Assembly: GCA_036435485.1 (NCBI GenBank)
Contig: CM071597.1
Location: 149,355,647 to 149,419,646 of the forward strand
Reading direction: 5' to 3'
Source of the DNA: Saposhnikovia divaricata
Lineage: Eukaryota > Streptophyta > Magnoliopsida > Apiales > Apiaceae
DNA length: 64,000 nt
Both the position numbers and the translations under genes were made by a program. Below the pieces are notes generated by a model that was given only the letters and a program-made list of their open reading frames with translations, searched no databases and was not told the origin of the DNA. Positions 1 to 11,514 of the stretch are shown here, one piece after another (within the stretch, counting starts at the first letter, position 1; each line of letters begins with the position of its first letter).

Positions 1-908
1 TGGGACATAGTACCACGGTTGAACTTATCAAAATAATGCCCACCACTGTGACCTTCTCCCAGACTTACCGCCTTCCGCTTCTTATTCTCCTTTACACTCG
101 AGCTCATCTCACTATCGGCCTCTACAATTGAATCTTTCTGCACTAGGGCGGCATAATCTGTCAGTTCTAACATAGCCACTCTGTTTTGAATCCACGGTTT
201 TAGACCCAACTGAAACCTCTTAGCCCTCTTTTCTTCAGTGTTCACATACTCTGGTACAAACCTTGATAGCTCAATAAATTTAGCTTCATACTCCGCTACT
301 GTCATAGTTTCCTGTTTAAGTTCCAAGAACTTAACCTCCATCTGTGTCTCCATGTACATGGGAAAGTACTTATCTAAAAACAACCTGCTAAACTGTTCCC
401 AGGTAACTATTCCTGTCGGCTCCAGATTACGCTTAGCTTCCCACCAGAAGTTCGATTCCCCCTTCAGTAGGTAGGCGGCAAAGACAGTTTTCTGATTGTC
501 ATCTATGCCTATGATCTCAAATGATTTTTCCAACTCCTTTAGCCAAGCCCGGGCCTAAACTAGATCAGCGATTCCCTGAAATTCCGGTGGTTTCAATGAT
601 TTGAAGGCCCTGAAGGCATTGGCATTGGCAGTATTGGGACCTCTCAATTGTGGGGGTTGTTTGTACAAGGTCTTTCTAAGCATGTCCATAAACTGCTCCA
701 TAGGGTTCCCGCCCAGATTTCCCCCAATTTGGGTAGACTCTTCCTCTTCTTCTTCGTAATCCGCATCATCAAACTCATTATAATTCTCCCCTTCTTCCTC
801 ATTTTCCTGGAGGGGGCGCTCTTCTTCCCTGTTCTGGTTATTACCTCGAGTAGCTGACTCAGCTTGATGAGCTCTGGTGTTTCTCACTCTTCCTCTTTTG
901 GGTGGCAT
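1..908 (-). pseudogene. Ty3/gypsy gag with in-frame stop, partial
   Basis: Capsid/nucleocapsid polyprotein of an LTR retrotransposon, read from an ATG at 908 (MPPKRGR) to the left edge. The N-terminus is followed by an acidic Glu-rich stretch, then the retrotransposon gag core (KPPEFQG, LKELEKSFE, YLLKGESNFWWE, FLDKYFP, FLELKQ, KRFQLGLKPWI). At about 552-554 a TAG interrupts the frame; the related gag at 24405 has the equivalent region ADPVEARSW intact. Downstream of the stop the frame stays open to the edge, so this is one point lesion and not general decay. An upstream in-frame ATG at 1004 exists, but the MPPK start is shared with the relative. Non-functional unless the stop is read through. 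Confidence 0.85.
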
Positions 909-1301
909 CATACTGAAAGTACACATGAACAAATCTATTAAGGTTATTCCTGTATTTTCCATTTGGTTATGTGGATGACATCTTAAGGGTGAAGCCCTTT
1001 GCAAGTTTGTAACTGTATCAATATAAGACTGTGAATAATCATCGCATAATACTTACGTTAACTTAAAACAAGATTTAAACATCAAATTTACAATATATAC
1101 ATCACTTGGTGCTACAAAAAGTTAACTTCCCAGGATCACGGTTTTAAAGTACACAATACATAGCCGAATACATGAAGTACAACAAAATAAGCCAAAACTC
1201 CTTTCTAATCGGAGGAGATACTACATAATATACTACCAGTCAAAAGTAAGTCTACCCAAAAGTCTCCTCCGCACTAGAAGGTCAACCAGTCATCAACATC
1301 A

Positions 1302-1766
1302 TCAGTCTGCATGGGAGCGCATCACCTCCCTAACCCTAACCATAGCCCTCGAAACAATCCTCTCAGCATCGCTCCTACGAATCCTCCCACTGTGGGAATG
1401 TGGGAGTGCTCTGAGGCGGGTGAGAGCCCTCATGTCTCTCCTCTGGGCGTGGCGCCTCGCCCTCCACTCCTCTGATAACTGGAACCTCAGCTCAGCTACT
1501 CTAGCCTCCGCTGCCACCAGGTCGGTGGTCAGGCGGGATACTATCCAGCTATGCTCAGTGGCACTCATAACCGGCATCGGGGGTGGGGGTGGAGGCTCAG
1601 TCTCACTCTCCGGAATCACCTCAGTATCTTTGTCAGCTGGAACAAACTCCTCAGAATCCTCACTAGGATCCTCCTCAGGATCAGACTCATGCTCTCCTAC
1701 TGGATCATCATCTGTAGCTAAAAGAGCATCATCGTGCTGCTGATCAAAATCCTCAGGTATGTCCAT
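1302..1766 (-). CDS. 154-aa acidic ORF in gypsy leader, function unknown
   Basis: This ORF lies between the primer binding site (1940) and gag (908) on the same strand, so it would be in the leader of the genomic RNA. Residues 1-60 are strongly acidic (runs such as DPEEDPSEDSEE), followed by six prolines. The region from about residue 68 has regular Ala/Glu/Arg/Leu spacing that suggests a helix or coiled coil (LTTDLVAAEARVAELRFQL), and the tail is Arg-rich. I recognise no family. Its acidic-then-basic layout could suit a nucleic-acid or capsid adaptor, but that is speculation. The other gypsy element in the window has no such ORF in its leader. Confidence 0.45.
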   Translation of the reverse strand: MDIPEDFDQQHDDALLATDDDPVGEHESDPEEDPSEDSEEFVPADKDTEVIPESETEPPPPPPMPVMSATEHSWIVSRLTTDLVAAEARVAELRFQLSEEWRARRHAQRRDMRALTRLRALPHSHSGRIRRSDAERIVSRAMVRVREVMRSHAD

Positions 1767-1939
1767 GTCCTCGGGTATCTACACACAAGGAAGAAAAGGT
1801 GTTACTAACCAAAAGTTTACATTAAATAGTTCCCTTTATGGGCTAAACTTGGTGGGGTTATATCTTAATAGCCCGTCCATTTCCTTGGTAAGGGTTCGAG
1901 TCCTTAACCTTAGTTTCGACTCTGAGACTATAACCCATT

Positions 1940-1951
1940 GCTCTGATACCA
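1940..1951 (-). other. Primer binding site (initiator tRNA-Met type)
   Basis: On the minus strand the sequence TGGTATCAGAGC sits four bases after the LTR end (TGTTACA, spacer GAAA). This is the usual plant iMet-tRNA primer site and fixes the LTR border at 1956. Confidence 0.85.
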
Positions 1952-1955
1952 TTTC

Positions 1956-4900
1956 TGTAACACCCCAAGACCCGGGGCCGAGGCCAGGAGGTTACCAAGT
2001 CCTTATTTCCATCATCACATTCTTTTTACTTGATTAACAATTATATAGTTTGGTTTCTTTACTTAACAAATAAAATGGCCCCGTTAACTATCACATCTAC
2101 CACAGGTTATAGGTTCAGAGCGAAATTAAAATATTACACAAATTGTCAAATCTGTCTAGAATCAAAGTTATTACAAACCAGAGTAACATAATTCCAAAAG
2201 GGTTTGAAATAACAAAAGAACCACTAACTATGGTAATAATAGTGGATGGATAATCTCTTTGCTACCCAGAGTTAGCACAGGTCAAACTTATAGAGAACCT
2301 AACCAATCTCAACTGACATCCTATCCAACTAAGTCTGCTTACCTGAGATAGTGGTGATTCGAACAACTCATGGTAGTGGTGCGTGCTTGCCACGCTCTTT
2401 CGACGGGTCTGACGTGTTCTGGCCATGCTGATCTGTTGTTGTTTATGATATATAAAAGAAAAGCAAGAGTGAGCATCACAGCTCATCAATATAATAATAG
2501 TTCGTAATATTATAAAATAGTGTGCGGTGATTTTGCATAAAAAGAACATGCGTTAATCTGGTTTAAATCATTTTTCATTAATTATTGAGATGGTTATTGA
2601 AATAACCAAATTTACTAGATGAAAAGCAATACTCTGCCAACACTATCGGTAACTGAGCACCTGGGCTTTCATTACAGTGTTGTAGTACAAATCCAATTGG
2701 AAGAACGGGACTATTTTGGAGTACACCCGATACAAGGTGATCAGCCATTGTATTGTAAAAACTTCGCTACTAGTACACGGGAAGCGATCCTTCTTTCGAA
2801 GTCGTGGCCCTGACCTCATTCGGGTCTTATGCTGGACTGTCCCACCGCCTTTTTCGCTTCGATGGACTTTTCTCACAGCATTCTAATCTTACCCTGTCAC
2901 ACAAGGTGCCAGGTCCTTCTTACACATACCTTGTCACACAAGGTGCCAGGTCCTTCTTACAAATACCCTCTCACACAAGGTGCCAGGTCCCTCCAGTCCC
3001 TTGAAGAATTCTAACCAGATCCCTAGCACGGAGCTAGACGATAACTCTACTTCAACTTTGAATCCTTACTTCCAGAAGTATTTGAGGAAGTAAGACAGAT
3101 ATGTGGGTTGACCTTCGTCAACAGATTTTCTTAACAATGCATTCATTTTGAAAATATACGGGGGAGCTAGTCGGAGTTTTGAAGTCATTCAAGTGATTAG
3201 CGAAGGGAGAAACCACTATTTTTACTCCCAAAACCTTGGTTCCCCAAGTTTTGAAGGTAAAGCGAAGCCTTTACCCACTAAGGGTTTATTAAAATAATCA
3301 TGGGAACCTTTGTTATGCATAATACGAACAAAGTTTCAATATAATCTAAAAGATGAAGTTACAAGGTACTTCAAATAAACATTTTCGTAAATATCTCTAT
3401 TATGCAAAGTATAAACAGAATCTCTACATCTTTACAAGTCTCAAATCATTTTGTAATAATCCCAAAGGTCAGAAAGTATTTAAATAATTTTTAAACCCTT
3501 GAATGAATTTTTAAAGAATAAATAAGATTTTTAAATAATTTGGAATATTAAATAAATAATTAAACACTATTTACTAAGAAATAAACTTCAATAAATTATT
3601 CTTAAAAGGATAATCGAATAAATGCGTACTTTACTAATAAATATTCAAAGAATATTTATTAAAGGAAATTTAAAATAGCACAAACTCAAATATCTCCAAT
3701 TTATAACTTATTGGAATATTTATAAAATATATCTCAAAATAACCCTAGATAACAACTGATACCATTCCCGAATTATTTATTGACAAGATTACAGTAAAAT
3801 AGCTCCGACCCCCGATTGAGATATAGAATAGGATTGTGCTTACCCCTTTATATGAATACATACATATATATATATATATATACATCCTTGTCTATACTCC
3901 CGGTTCCTACCTTATCGGAAAGTAACCGTCACCGCTATTTTTAGGAAAGTAATAAGAGTATTCCATATCACACAACAACAGTTGCAAAATACTTTTAAAG
4001 CCAAAGTCTTAATAACTTGCCTGGTGATGTGAGTGGGGTCGAGTCTCGTGCCTGAGAACGCCGATCTATTAACACCAGTAAATACTTCGTTAGCTCCTTA
4101 TTCGTTTTAGCTCATAAGGCACACACTAACGTAACTCTTATTGACACCACCATATATTGACACTTGGCTCGATATCTAGGCATGTCATTATCCTTTATAC
4201 TTGGTAAATACTTGAGTCGTAAAGGTTTTAAGTCGGCCATTTACTCGAGAAGATTATACTTTATTATCCTTTGTCCGTTTAAGAGGTGTTTCACTTGCGT
4301 ACCCTAGACTTAAACATTTATATAAAATCGAAAAAATATTTTTTTGAGGTGATTCTTTATAACACATTCTCTTTACGATATCTAGTATTTAATAAACCAG
4401 ATTAGTTACCAAAAATATCAATTTAAGGAGTTCAAACGAAGCCACAATCTTAACACTTATATTTCCGAACCACTTTTACTAAATTGACCATATCTCCTAA
4501 ACCGTAAGTCAGAATGTTTCGATTCTTGCGCCAAAGCGATCTATGACTCGAGATCTACAAGGATAGGTCATGCTCTTATTAAGGTCAGAAGTATAAAGCT
4601 ACTGTTATGCACGACTTTTAAGGGTTAAAGAAATTTAGGCATTACGACGGCTATAAATCGAATATTCCCAAAATCAAAACCTTCCAATAATCATGGTTTC
4701 CACTCCAAACCACACATACATGTTATTTAACTTTGAACTAAGGTCAAGCAATGTCTTTCCGTTCATATAAACTATTTTAACATTTATCAAATCCCAATCA
4801 TAACTCCCATGCTTTAAACATGCATAATATCAATAAAACTCAACCAAATCTCATGATCCATCAAGGGTTTCGAGTTATATACCTTGGCTTGAAGTTTTAT

Positions 4901-5855
4901 AAGGCTAATATACTCCTACAATCCTTGAACCTTGCTTACAATATCCTTTAGAAGTCATAAAACAATGATCAAAAGAAAAGAAAATTATTAAGTTACTATT
5001 CATCATCTCTTTCACCAAGCTTTTGAACAAGATAACTTTAATGGATGATGCTAAGGTTTTGGATATACCTTCTCCTAGTCTCAAGCTTTCTTTTAAGCTA
5101 TGGATTGTAGAAATTGGATGGGTGGAACCCCTCATTCTCCTTCCTTGGTCGAGAGTTGCAAGAGAGAGAGATGATGTTTGTTTTTTTTTTTTTGTATTAT
5201 GAATTAATACATATGTTTTATATATATATATATATTGGATGCATCTTGCTCTTTTGTGTTGTCCACCATCTATTGGTGCCACTTGTTGGCTTCACATTAA
5301 ACATTCCCTTTTTGCTAAAGTACAAAAATACCACTTAGCTTATAGTTGACTTTTATGTAAATCACCTTGGTTTCTCCTTTTTCCACCAATTAGATTCCCT
5401 TTATGTCTTTTAATAATATTTATATGTTACGACTTATATGTTGCATTTTATTGCTCCACTGTGGCACAATCCCTTAAATCAATATTAACTCCAATATTCC
5501 TTGTTTATTTTCTCTTTATTCCTTGTTCTTGGAAAATGTTCCCACGCTTTCTCGAATATTCTCAATCTTTTTTGTAGAGTTACCCGACTCTTACCAAATA
5601 TCGATTTGGATGACATGAGAATAACTTCCTTTTGAGGATACCATAACTCACTTTTTAGACGATGGATTATTCTTATCTAAATTATTAACCAATTTACACC
5701 ATTCACAGAATATACATAACACTGGAATCCACATCCATTAAAATACTCGTTCATTAAAACCACTGATACATTGAAGTCACAACCACTATTTACTTATACA
5801 CCAATTCATAATAAAAGTTTTAATTCCACCAAAAATCTGGGTTCTTAGAAGAACA
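1956..5855 (-). repeat. Gypsy 5' LTR (right border inferred)
   Basis: The left border (3' end of the LTR) is set by the PBS. Within it, a minus-strand TATA-like run at about 5220-5235 is followed by a CT-rich stretch at about 5160-5175 typical of a transcription start, which places U3 at about 5240-5855 and the long R/U5 below it. There are no coding signs. It contains a (TA)n run at about 3865-3884 and a 38-bp tandem repeat at 2895-2992. The right border, at bases ending in agaaca, is the least certain point. Confidence 0.5.
2895..2992. repeat. 38-bp tandem repeat, about 2.6 copies, inside LTR
   Basis: The core tcacacaaggtgccaggtcc recurs at 2896, 2934 and 2971 with separation close to 38 bp. 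The copies differ by only a few bases, so expansion was recent. Confidence 0.85.
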
Positions 5856-6525
5856 GTTCATATTTATAGAAAAGACATATAATTAAAAACTTCATTGTAA
5901 ATAGAAATGGTGTTTAAATATATAAAGGGAAATAGTTCGAATATTTATAGAGAATACATATATTAAAAATTCTATTGGAAGTAGAATATGAGGTCGGTGA
6001 GGTTATATCTTTCCAACCTTCTAAACTTATTATAATATTCAATAATAATATTGTATTCATAATATTTGTTGGAGCTGAATTTCAGTTTTAATTAAGGAGA
6101 GAACGGCTCTATAAAAATCGTGTTTAACGAGAGAGCGATTTATTACAGAGAGGATTGTGTCTGTTAAAATTTAGTATTGATGATATAATATAAAATAAAT
6201 ATACATTAAAAAATAATTAAATACAATTATAACGCCGCTGCGAAGTGTGGCTTTATGAATTAGTTTATTCATAAACTCAATACTATTATCATAAAAAGAG
6301 TATTTGTATTTAAAAAGAAAAGAATTGATATGTTAGCATAATAAAAAAGACATTCTCATGCGGCTCAATCGAAACAATTGTGTTTTGCAAAAAATCGGTT
6401 CATTAGAGAAGATTATGTAATTATTAAAATTTAATATTAGTAATATAATTTAATGTAAATATGCATTAAATCATTTTTAGAAAAATTGTAACGTTGCCGC
6501 GAAGCGCGACTTTATCAATTAATTA
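5856..6525. repeat. AT-rich interspersed repeats with a duplicated ~257-bp unit
   Basis: 5856-6000 holds two degenerate units with the pattern ttcgaatatttatagaga, acatat-attaaaa, ttctattggaagtagaat. The same pattern recurs at 55600-55870. Next, 6092-6265 and 6358-6525 are diverged copies of each other (shared gagaggatt / gagaagatt, taaaatttagtattgatgat / taaaatttaatattagtaat, and the GC-rich gccgctgcgaagtgtggc / gttgccgcgaagcgcgac). No coding capacity is seen. Confidence 0.55.
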
Positions 6526-7289
6526 TAATTTTAATTACATATTTCATTCACAAGAAATCTTGAAAAAAAATATTTTTTATCTGCAATAAAATTATATTAA
6601 AATATGTGATAAAAGATCAAGCGTCAGGAAAATATTTATAACCATTGAAGTAGAGTAGAGAATAGTGCCAACAGTTTGTACAACGAAGGCCGGAGACTGA
6701 CTTGGTAGATTCAAAGGTCAACGCAAACTGGAAAAGACCTCAAGTCTTCTTATATTTATAGTCCCGACAATACCCCTCTCTGTTTCCTTCATATGCTGAA
6801 ATTGCCACTTTGCCTTTCGAAATTCAAACAATCAGTATTTTTTTGGTGCCCGTGTTCAGAAAAATTAACGTATTAATTAAGCCAAGCTTTTTTTCCTTTT
6901 AATAAAGTATTCGTTTCTTCTTTTTTCCTTTTTAAATAATACTATATTATAGTCTGTGCTATGTACATGATAATTTAAAATTTTATTTATTAATAATTAT
7001 AGTACAAAATAATAACCGGAAAATAAATAAAAAAAAAAATTTTATATTTGAGATCAAATAATATGAGTTTGAAAGAAATAATATTAACAGTATAATATTT
7101 TTATATAGGGTAAAGAGAATCTACCTGACATGGTAGAAAAAATTTCTACCTATGCGACTTAAAATCATGTATTTAACAATTTTTTTGTAAATCAAACCGT
7201 ACCGATGAAAATTTTATGCAAAAATAAGTCGGTGTGCAAAATTTTATAAATTTTATCCTTTAATAAATTTTATAAATCAGTTCTTCCAT
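6526..7289. other. AT-rich intergenic DNA, nothing recognised
   Basis: Very A/T-rich with no ORF of note, no gene-like splice pattern and no clear terminal repeats. Confidence 0.6.
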
Positions 7290-8331
7290 TGCTACTACTA
7301 CTGCTACTACTACTATTACTACACTTCCATCTTTGTTTTTATGTCGGTTTTACTTCAATCTGCCATTGTTGTTTCTCCTATCGTCTTCCTTATACTCGAT
7401 CGTTGTTGTTTGTTAATAAATACATATCGTGTATGACTTGTTTCAGATTCGTCACTCATCAGACCTAGACTAGTGTTTTCGTTGGAGGTGGTTATGGAGG
7501 TTATGATGGTGATGAAGGTGTGGGGACAAAGTATATGGTGATGTTAGGTATGGTATTGATAAAGTTTTTTGGTGCTTTGGTTTGAAACTTTTTCGTGATT
7601 TGTATTGAAATTTAATGATTTCTGTCTGGCCCCGCAGGGGCACCACCATCTCTATCATCTTCCTCCGACGAGCTCCATAGGGGCACCATCGTCTTCCTCC
7701 GGCGTGCTTCAATCCATGGAAGTCGTTCTATTGGAGTCTCCATGGAAGTTGATCTGCTAGAAGATGAAGAAGAGTGGAGATTTGATTGAAAATTTGAAAT
7801 GAACAGGTGGTTAGTGGTGGTGGTGGTGGTGGTGGCGACCGGAGATGGTGGTGTTGTGATTTGTCTCGTCTCAGATCTGGAATTTTTTTTGATGATTTTT
7901 GCTCAAATTTTTGGTGATTTGTATTGAATTTTTTGGTGATTTGCTTTGAATTTACGTTTAGATTTTTTATGATTTGAATTTTTTGGTAATTTATGTTTAA
8001 AATTTTGGTGTTGTGCTTTTAAATTGTCAGTGATTTGAGTTGAAATTCGGTGATTTGTGTTGAAATTCGGTAAATTGTGCTTGATATAGGTGATTTTTCT
8101 AGAATACATTGTAGTTAATCATTCGATAAATTTTTTGTCATACTAGATGTTTTGGAAGTTAGGATGTAGCAGTGGTTTATCTAGTGATTGTGTTTGTTTT
8201 GACTAAAATACCTTTCTTTTGATTTAAAAAAAAAAAACTGGTTGTTCAACATGCGCGTGTTTGGTTTATTGGGCCTGGTTTGTGGCCCAATTTGCAGTTC
8301 TCATCATAAGAGGGGTCTCATTTGAGTAGCC

Positions 8332-8334
<3 letters not shown>
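7290..8334. mobile_element. Degenerate (TA)n-flanked element, right end only
   Basis: The right end (about 8270-8334: ttgcagttctcatcat, aagaggggtctcatttgagtagccccc) matches the inverted ends of the neighbouring elements and abuts a (TA)n tract at 8335-8373. The inside carries the same GC-rich motif (7627-7643, tggccccgcaggggcac) as the elements to the right. A matching left end was not found, so the start is approximate. The short ORFs here are repeat-derived. Confidence 0.4.
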
Positions 8335-8373
<39 letters not shown>

Positions 8374-8376
<3 letters not shown>

Positions 8377-9087
8377 AGTGATCAAATAGAAACCAAAATT
8401 AAAATAGAAACTAGAAACTAATTTAAGTCATTAGATACAATAGAGAACCACAATTTAAATAATACACAATTTTATCTCTTCCAAGAATTACGTAATAAAA
8501 TTAATAATCAAGATTGGATATCATCAATTTCCAAGTTCTAATTTAAAATATATTGGGAAGTTCAAATGTAGAACTTTTGAATTTCATGTGTGAACTTATT
8601 TAATTCAATAAAAATAAATACGTTCTGCGTATGAACTAACATATTTGCACCACATGTTCCACATGAACGTTCTAGATCTCCGAATTCACATTTAAGACAT
8701 AAACACGTTTAAATGTAGAACTTTCAAAGTTCGTGTGCGGAACTTATATAATTTAATTGAAAGAAGTACGTTCTGCGTATGAACTTACGTGTTTGCACTA
8801 CATTTTATTCACATGAACTTTCAGCTTCAGTTCCATAACATTTAAAGTTCAAGTGTTGAACGAGGAGAAGTAATATTGTGTGTAAGACGACACGTACAAG
8901 AAACATACAAATATTGTGTATTTTACAAAAAATCTTACAATTATTGGTTACCATCTTTATTGATTTGTGAATATTCTACATTAATTGTCACTGCAAAAAA
9001 TCTTAATCATTAATTGAATACTTATCCAACAGTGGTTAATGGATCTTCAGTTCTATTTTAGATAGTGATTCTCATTTGAATCAAACC
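8374..9087. mobile_element. (TA)n-flanked MITE-like element
   Basis: Bounded by (TA)n at 8335-8373 and 9088-9100. The left end (gcaagtgatcaaatagaaacc, aaaatagaaactagaaac) is an imperfect inverted copy of the right end (gatcttcagttctatttt, tctcatttgaatcaaacc). Inside, about 8565-8700 and 8710-8840 are diverged direct copies (shared aaatgtagaactttt and acgttctgcgtatgaac). Non-coding. Confidence 0.6.
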
Positions 9088-9100
9088 ATATATATATATA

Positions 9101-9923
9101 GGCAAATGATCAAATACAAACCACTCTTAAAATGAGAACTACAAATCATTACTATTTTGTACAATCAAAATCATTATTTTTATATTTATTTTTAAAAATA
9201 TAAAAAACCAAAATTACAAAAATAAAACCCACCCACCCCCACCCCCACCCACTACCATCTCCACCAGCAACCCCACCACCACCGCTGCCACCCACCACAC
9301 CACCACCATCGCCTCAGCCACCCACGACCACCGCCGCCTCCGCCACCCACCACTACTGCCACCCATCACACCACCACCACCACTACTGTCACCCATCACA
9401 CCACCGTTGCCACCACACCACCATCACAGTTCCGGTCATCTTCTACGGTGAGCTCAAATTTTTCGGCGAGCTCGATTTTTAAAGATCTGGCTCCGACGAG
9501 AATCCTAATCAATCTCCTCTTCCATTCTGACCTCTGGCCCCGCAGGGGCACTATCTTCATTGTCAAATCACGATGTATTATAAGTTTAGATTTTCTGCTG
9601 AACTGGTAATAGTCAGTGATTTCCAGCGTATAAATTAGGGATTTTCGTAGTATAAACGGTTGATTTCTGTAATAGTCTTTAGTGATTTATGTACTCTGGA
9701 CTGGTAAATCAGGAAGATGATATATTACAGGGGTTGGTACGGGAGTTAGGGGGTGGGTGGGGTCGGGTCGGGGTCTGGTGGGGGAGGGGTAGTATGGTTG
9801 GTAGAATGTAGAATGGCAGGGAGAAAGAGAAGAAACCCGATTATGTGCGTGTATGTAGTTGTGTTTATTAAAAATTGTATTGGTTTTTAGGTTTGTATTC
9901 TAAGGAGGTTTGTATTGGAGTAG

Positions 9924-9926
<3 letters not shown>
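9101..9926. mobile_element. (TA)n-flanked MITE-like element
   Basis: Left end: ggcaaatgatcaaatacaaa followed by ccactcttaaaatgagaac. Right end, inverted: tttgtattctaaggagg, tttgtattggagtagccc. (TA)n tracts lie on both sides (9088-9100, 9927-9977). The interior has a C/A-rich low-complexity stretch (about 9225-9420, repeated ccaccaccacc) and the GC-rich motif at 9535-9551. No protein is supported; the Gly-rich reading frame on the minus strand comes from the low-complexity run. Confidence 0.6.

Positions 9927-9977
<51 letters not shown>
9927..9977. repeat. (TA)n microsatellite between two elements
   Basis: About 25 uninterrupted TA units. Similar shorter tracts at 8335-8373, 9088-9100, 10321-10336 and 10694-10711 separate the other elements of this cluster. 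Confidence 0.95.
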
Positions 9978-9980
<3 letters not shown>

Positions 9981-10320
9981 TTTGCTCCATACTGAACACT
10001 CTTATATAACAAACAATAAAGAACACCTTAGATCTATTAGGTCCATTGGCCCCGCCAGGGGCACTCAATACAAGAAGTTGTTATTTTTTTACCCTCTATC
10101 AAGCCAGCAAAAAAAAATTGAAAAATTACTGTTCACTGATGACGTCATCATGATGTCATCAGTGAACAGTAAATTTTCAATTTTTTTTGCTGGCTTGATA
10201 GAGGGTAAAAAAAATAACAACTTTTTGTATTGGGTGCTATAACGGAACTCTTAGATTAGATTAGATATGAGGTATTCTTTATTGTTTTTTATATAAGGTG
10301 TTTGTTATGGAGTGCAATTC
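9978..10320. mobile_element. Fold-back element with a 176-bp near-perfect palindrome
   Basis: The outer ends (gcctttgctccatactgaac, aacaaacaataaagaacacc) are inverted at the right end (attctttattgtttttta, tttgttatggagtgcaattc). The core 10061-10236 is a near-perfect palindrome with arms of about 88 bp centred on gatgacgtcatcatgatgtc. (TA)n lies on both sides. Transcripts would form one long hairpin. Confidence 0.7.
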
Positions 10321-10336
10321 TATATATATATATATA

Positions 10337-10693
10337 GGGGGCTACTCCAATACAAACCTCCTTAGAATACAAACCTAAAAACCAAATTCCAGTCCAACAT
10401 TTAAGCTAATCTAATGACCAAAATATGGGTACCCCAATACGAAAAAGTCTTATAATTCTACCCTTTATCCATTCATCGAAAAAAAAAAATTAAAAAATAT
10501 AAATTTTTTTAAAAAAAATGATGACGGGGCAGCAATTTTTTTTTTTTTTTTTTTATGAATGGATAGAGGGTTGAATTATAAGACTTTTTTGTGAAGGTGC
10601 CCCTGGTGGGGCCCTTAGAATATATGAAATATAATATATTTGTGTTGGTTTGTAGTTCTCATTTTAAGAGTGGTTTGCATTTGAGCAAAAACC
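10337..10693. mobile_element. (TA)n-flanked fold-back element
   Basis: The left end (gggggctactccaatacaaa, cctccttagaatacaaacc) and the right end (ggtttgtagttctcatttta, agagtggtttgcatttgagc) are inverted relatives of the same terminal consensus. Inner arms are also inverted (aaaagtcttataattctacc at about 10443 against aattataagacttttttgtg at about 10574). The GC-rich motif is at 10598-10614. Non-coding. Confidence 0.6.
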
Positions 10694-10711
10694 TATATAT
10701 ATATATATATA

Positions 10712-11509
10712 GATTTTCTATTCATCCCGCATTGTCAATTTTATTTATTAAAAATAACTCATTTACAGCTCTCGATTTCATGAGACGACTCAACAAAATA
10801 GTAGCGATTTAAGTACTTTCATTATTTGAGCGCGATGAGATACCTCAAGTGTTAAGAGATTATTTCTTGTCGTTCCAGATCCTGGGTTAGATTCTCGCCA
10901 ATCCCGAGATTAAATCAAATAATTAAATAATCAACCACACCTAAAATAAAACCGACATAACAAACATAAGACATATCTACGATCCACCATCATCATCGCA
11001 TACACATCCAATAAATGCGCGGTCGTTTGATTAAAATGGACAACTTTCCCGACATTTGGTATTTTGGGCATCCGATAATTAAATTTCGTTATTTGGGACA
11101 TTTTATCTCATTTATATATGTATCTTCAAACACGTGTGAAAAAATATTGGTAAACAATTCATAACCAATAAATTTAATAAAAAATAATTAATTAAAAAAT
11201 TATTTATGCATAATATTGTATATAAGTTTTGAATTATTTAAAGTTGTATTATGATAGTAAATTAAAATGTAGAGAATAGTCAAATAAGCCGAGGATAACA
11301 GTGGTATACAGTAGAATATCTTTAAAGTGATAATTTGGTATCCGAAAAAATTATTATTTTAGACAAATTATCCCATTAAATAAGTTTAAATATAATCGTC
11401 AATTACCAAATGTGAACTTTTTATCATCATAAAAAACTTATCATTTTAAAAAATATTAATTTAGAATTTAGATGGGTTGTACTATACTCTACCATACTCC
11501 TAATAAATG
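10712..11509. other. AT-rich intergenic DNA, nothing firm
   Basis: No gene or bounded repeat was recognised. About 10830-10905 has a loose resemblance to RNA polymerase III box B (gggttagattctcgcc), possibly an old SINE fragment, but no box A or tail supports it. Confidence 0.5.
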
Positions 11510-11514
11510 ATAAG
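11510..11514. repeat. Target-site duplication ataag (left)
   Basis: Identical to 30650-30654 at the other end of the element. A 5-bp duplication is normal for Ty3/gypsy integrase. Confidence 0.9.

Larger units (their letters stand above)
1..5855 (-). mobile_element. Ty3/gypsy element, 5' portion (LTR, leader, gag)
   Basis: Read on the minus strand this stretch has the order LTR, PBS, leader with an extra ORF, gag. The gag reading continues to the left edge of the window, so pol and the 3' LTR lie outside. The gag resembles that of the chromodomain gypsy at 19729-24405 (both begin with MPPK and share the same gag core), so it probably belongs to a related long-LTR lineage. The right border at 5855 is inferred: the bases there end in ca and the next bases belong to an AT-rich repeat family seen again near 55600. 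No target-site duplication can be tested because one end is missing. Confidence 0.75.

Noticed and set aside
2895..2992. CRISPR-like repeat array
   Set aside because: Head-to-tail repeats with no unique spacers, inside a plant LTR.
9214..9399. Gly/Val-rich minus-strand frame
   Set aside because: Low-complexity ccacc repeat inside a MITE-like element.
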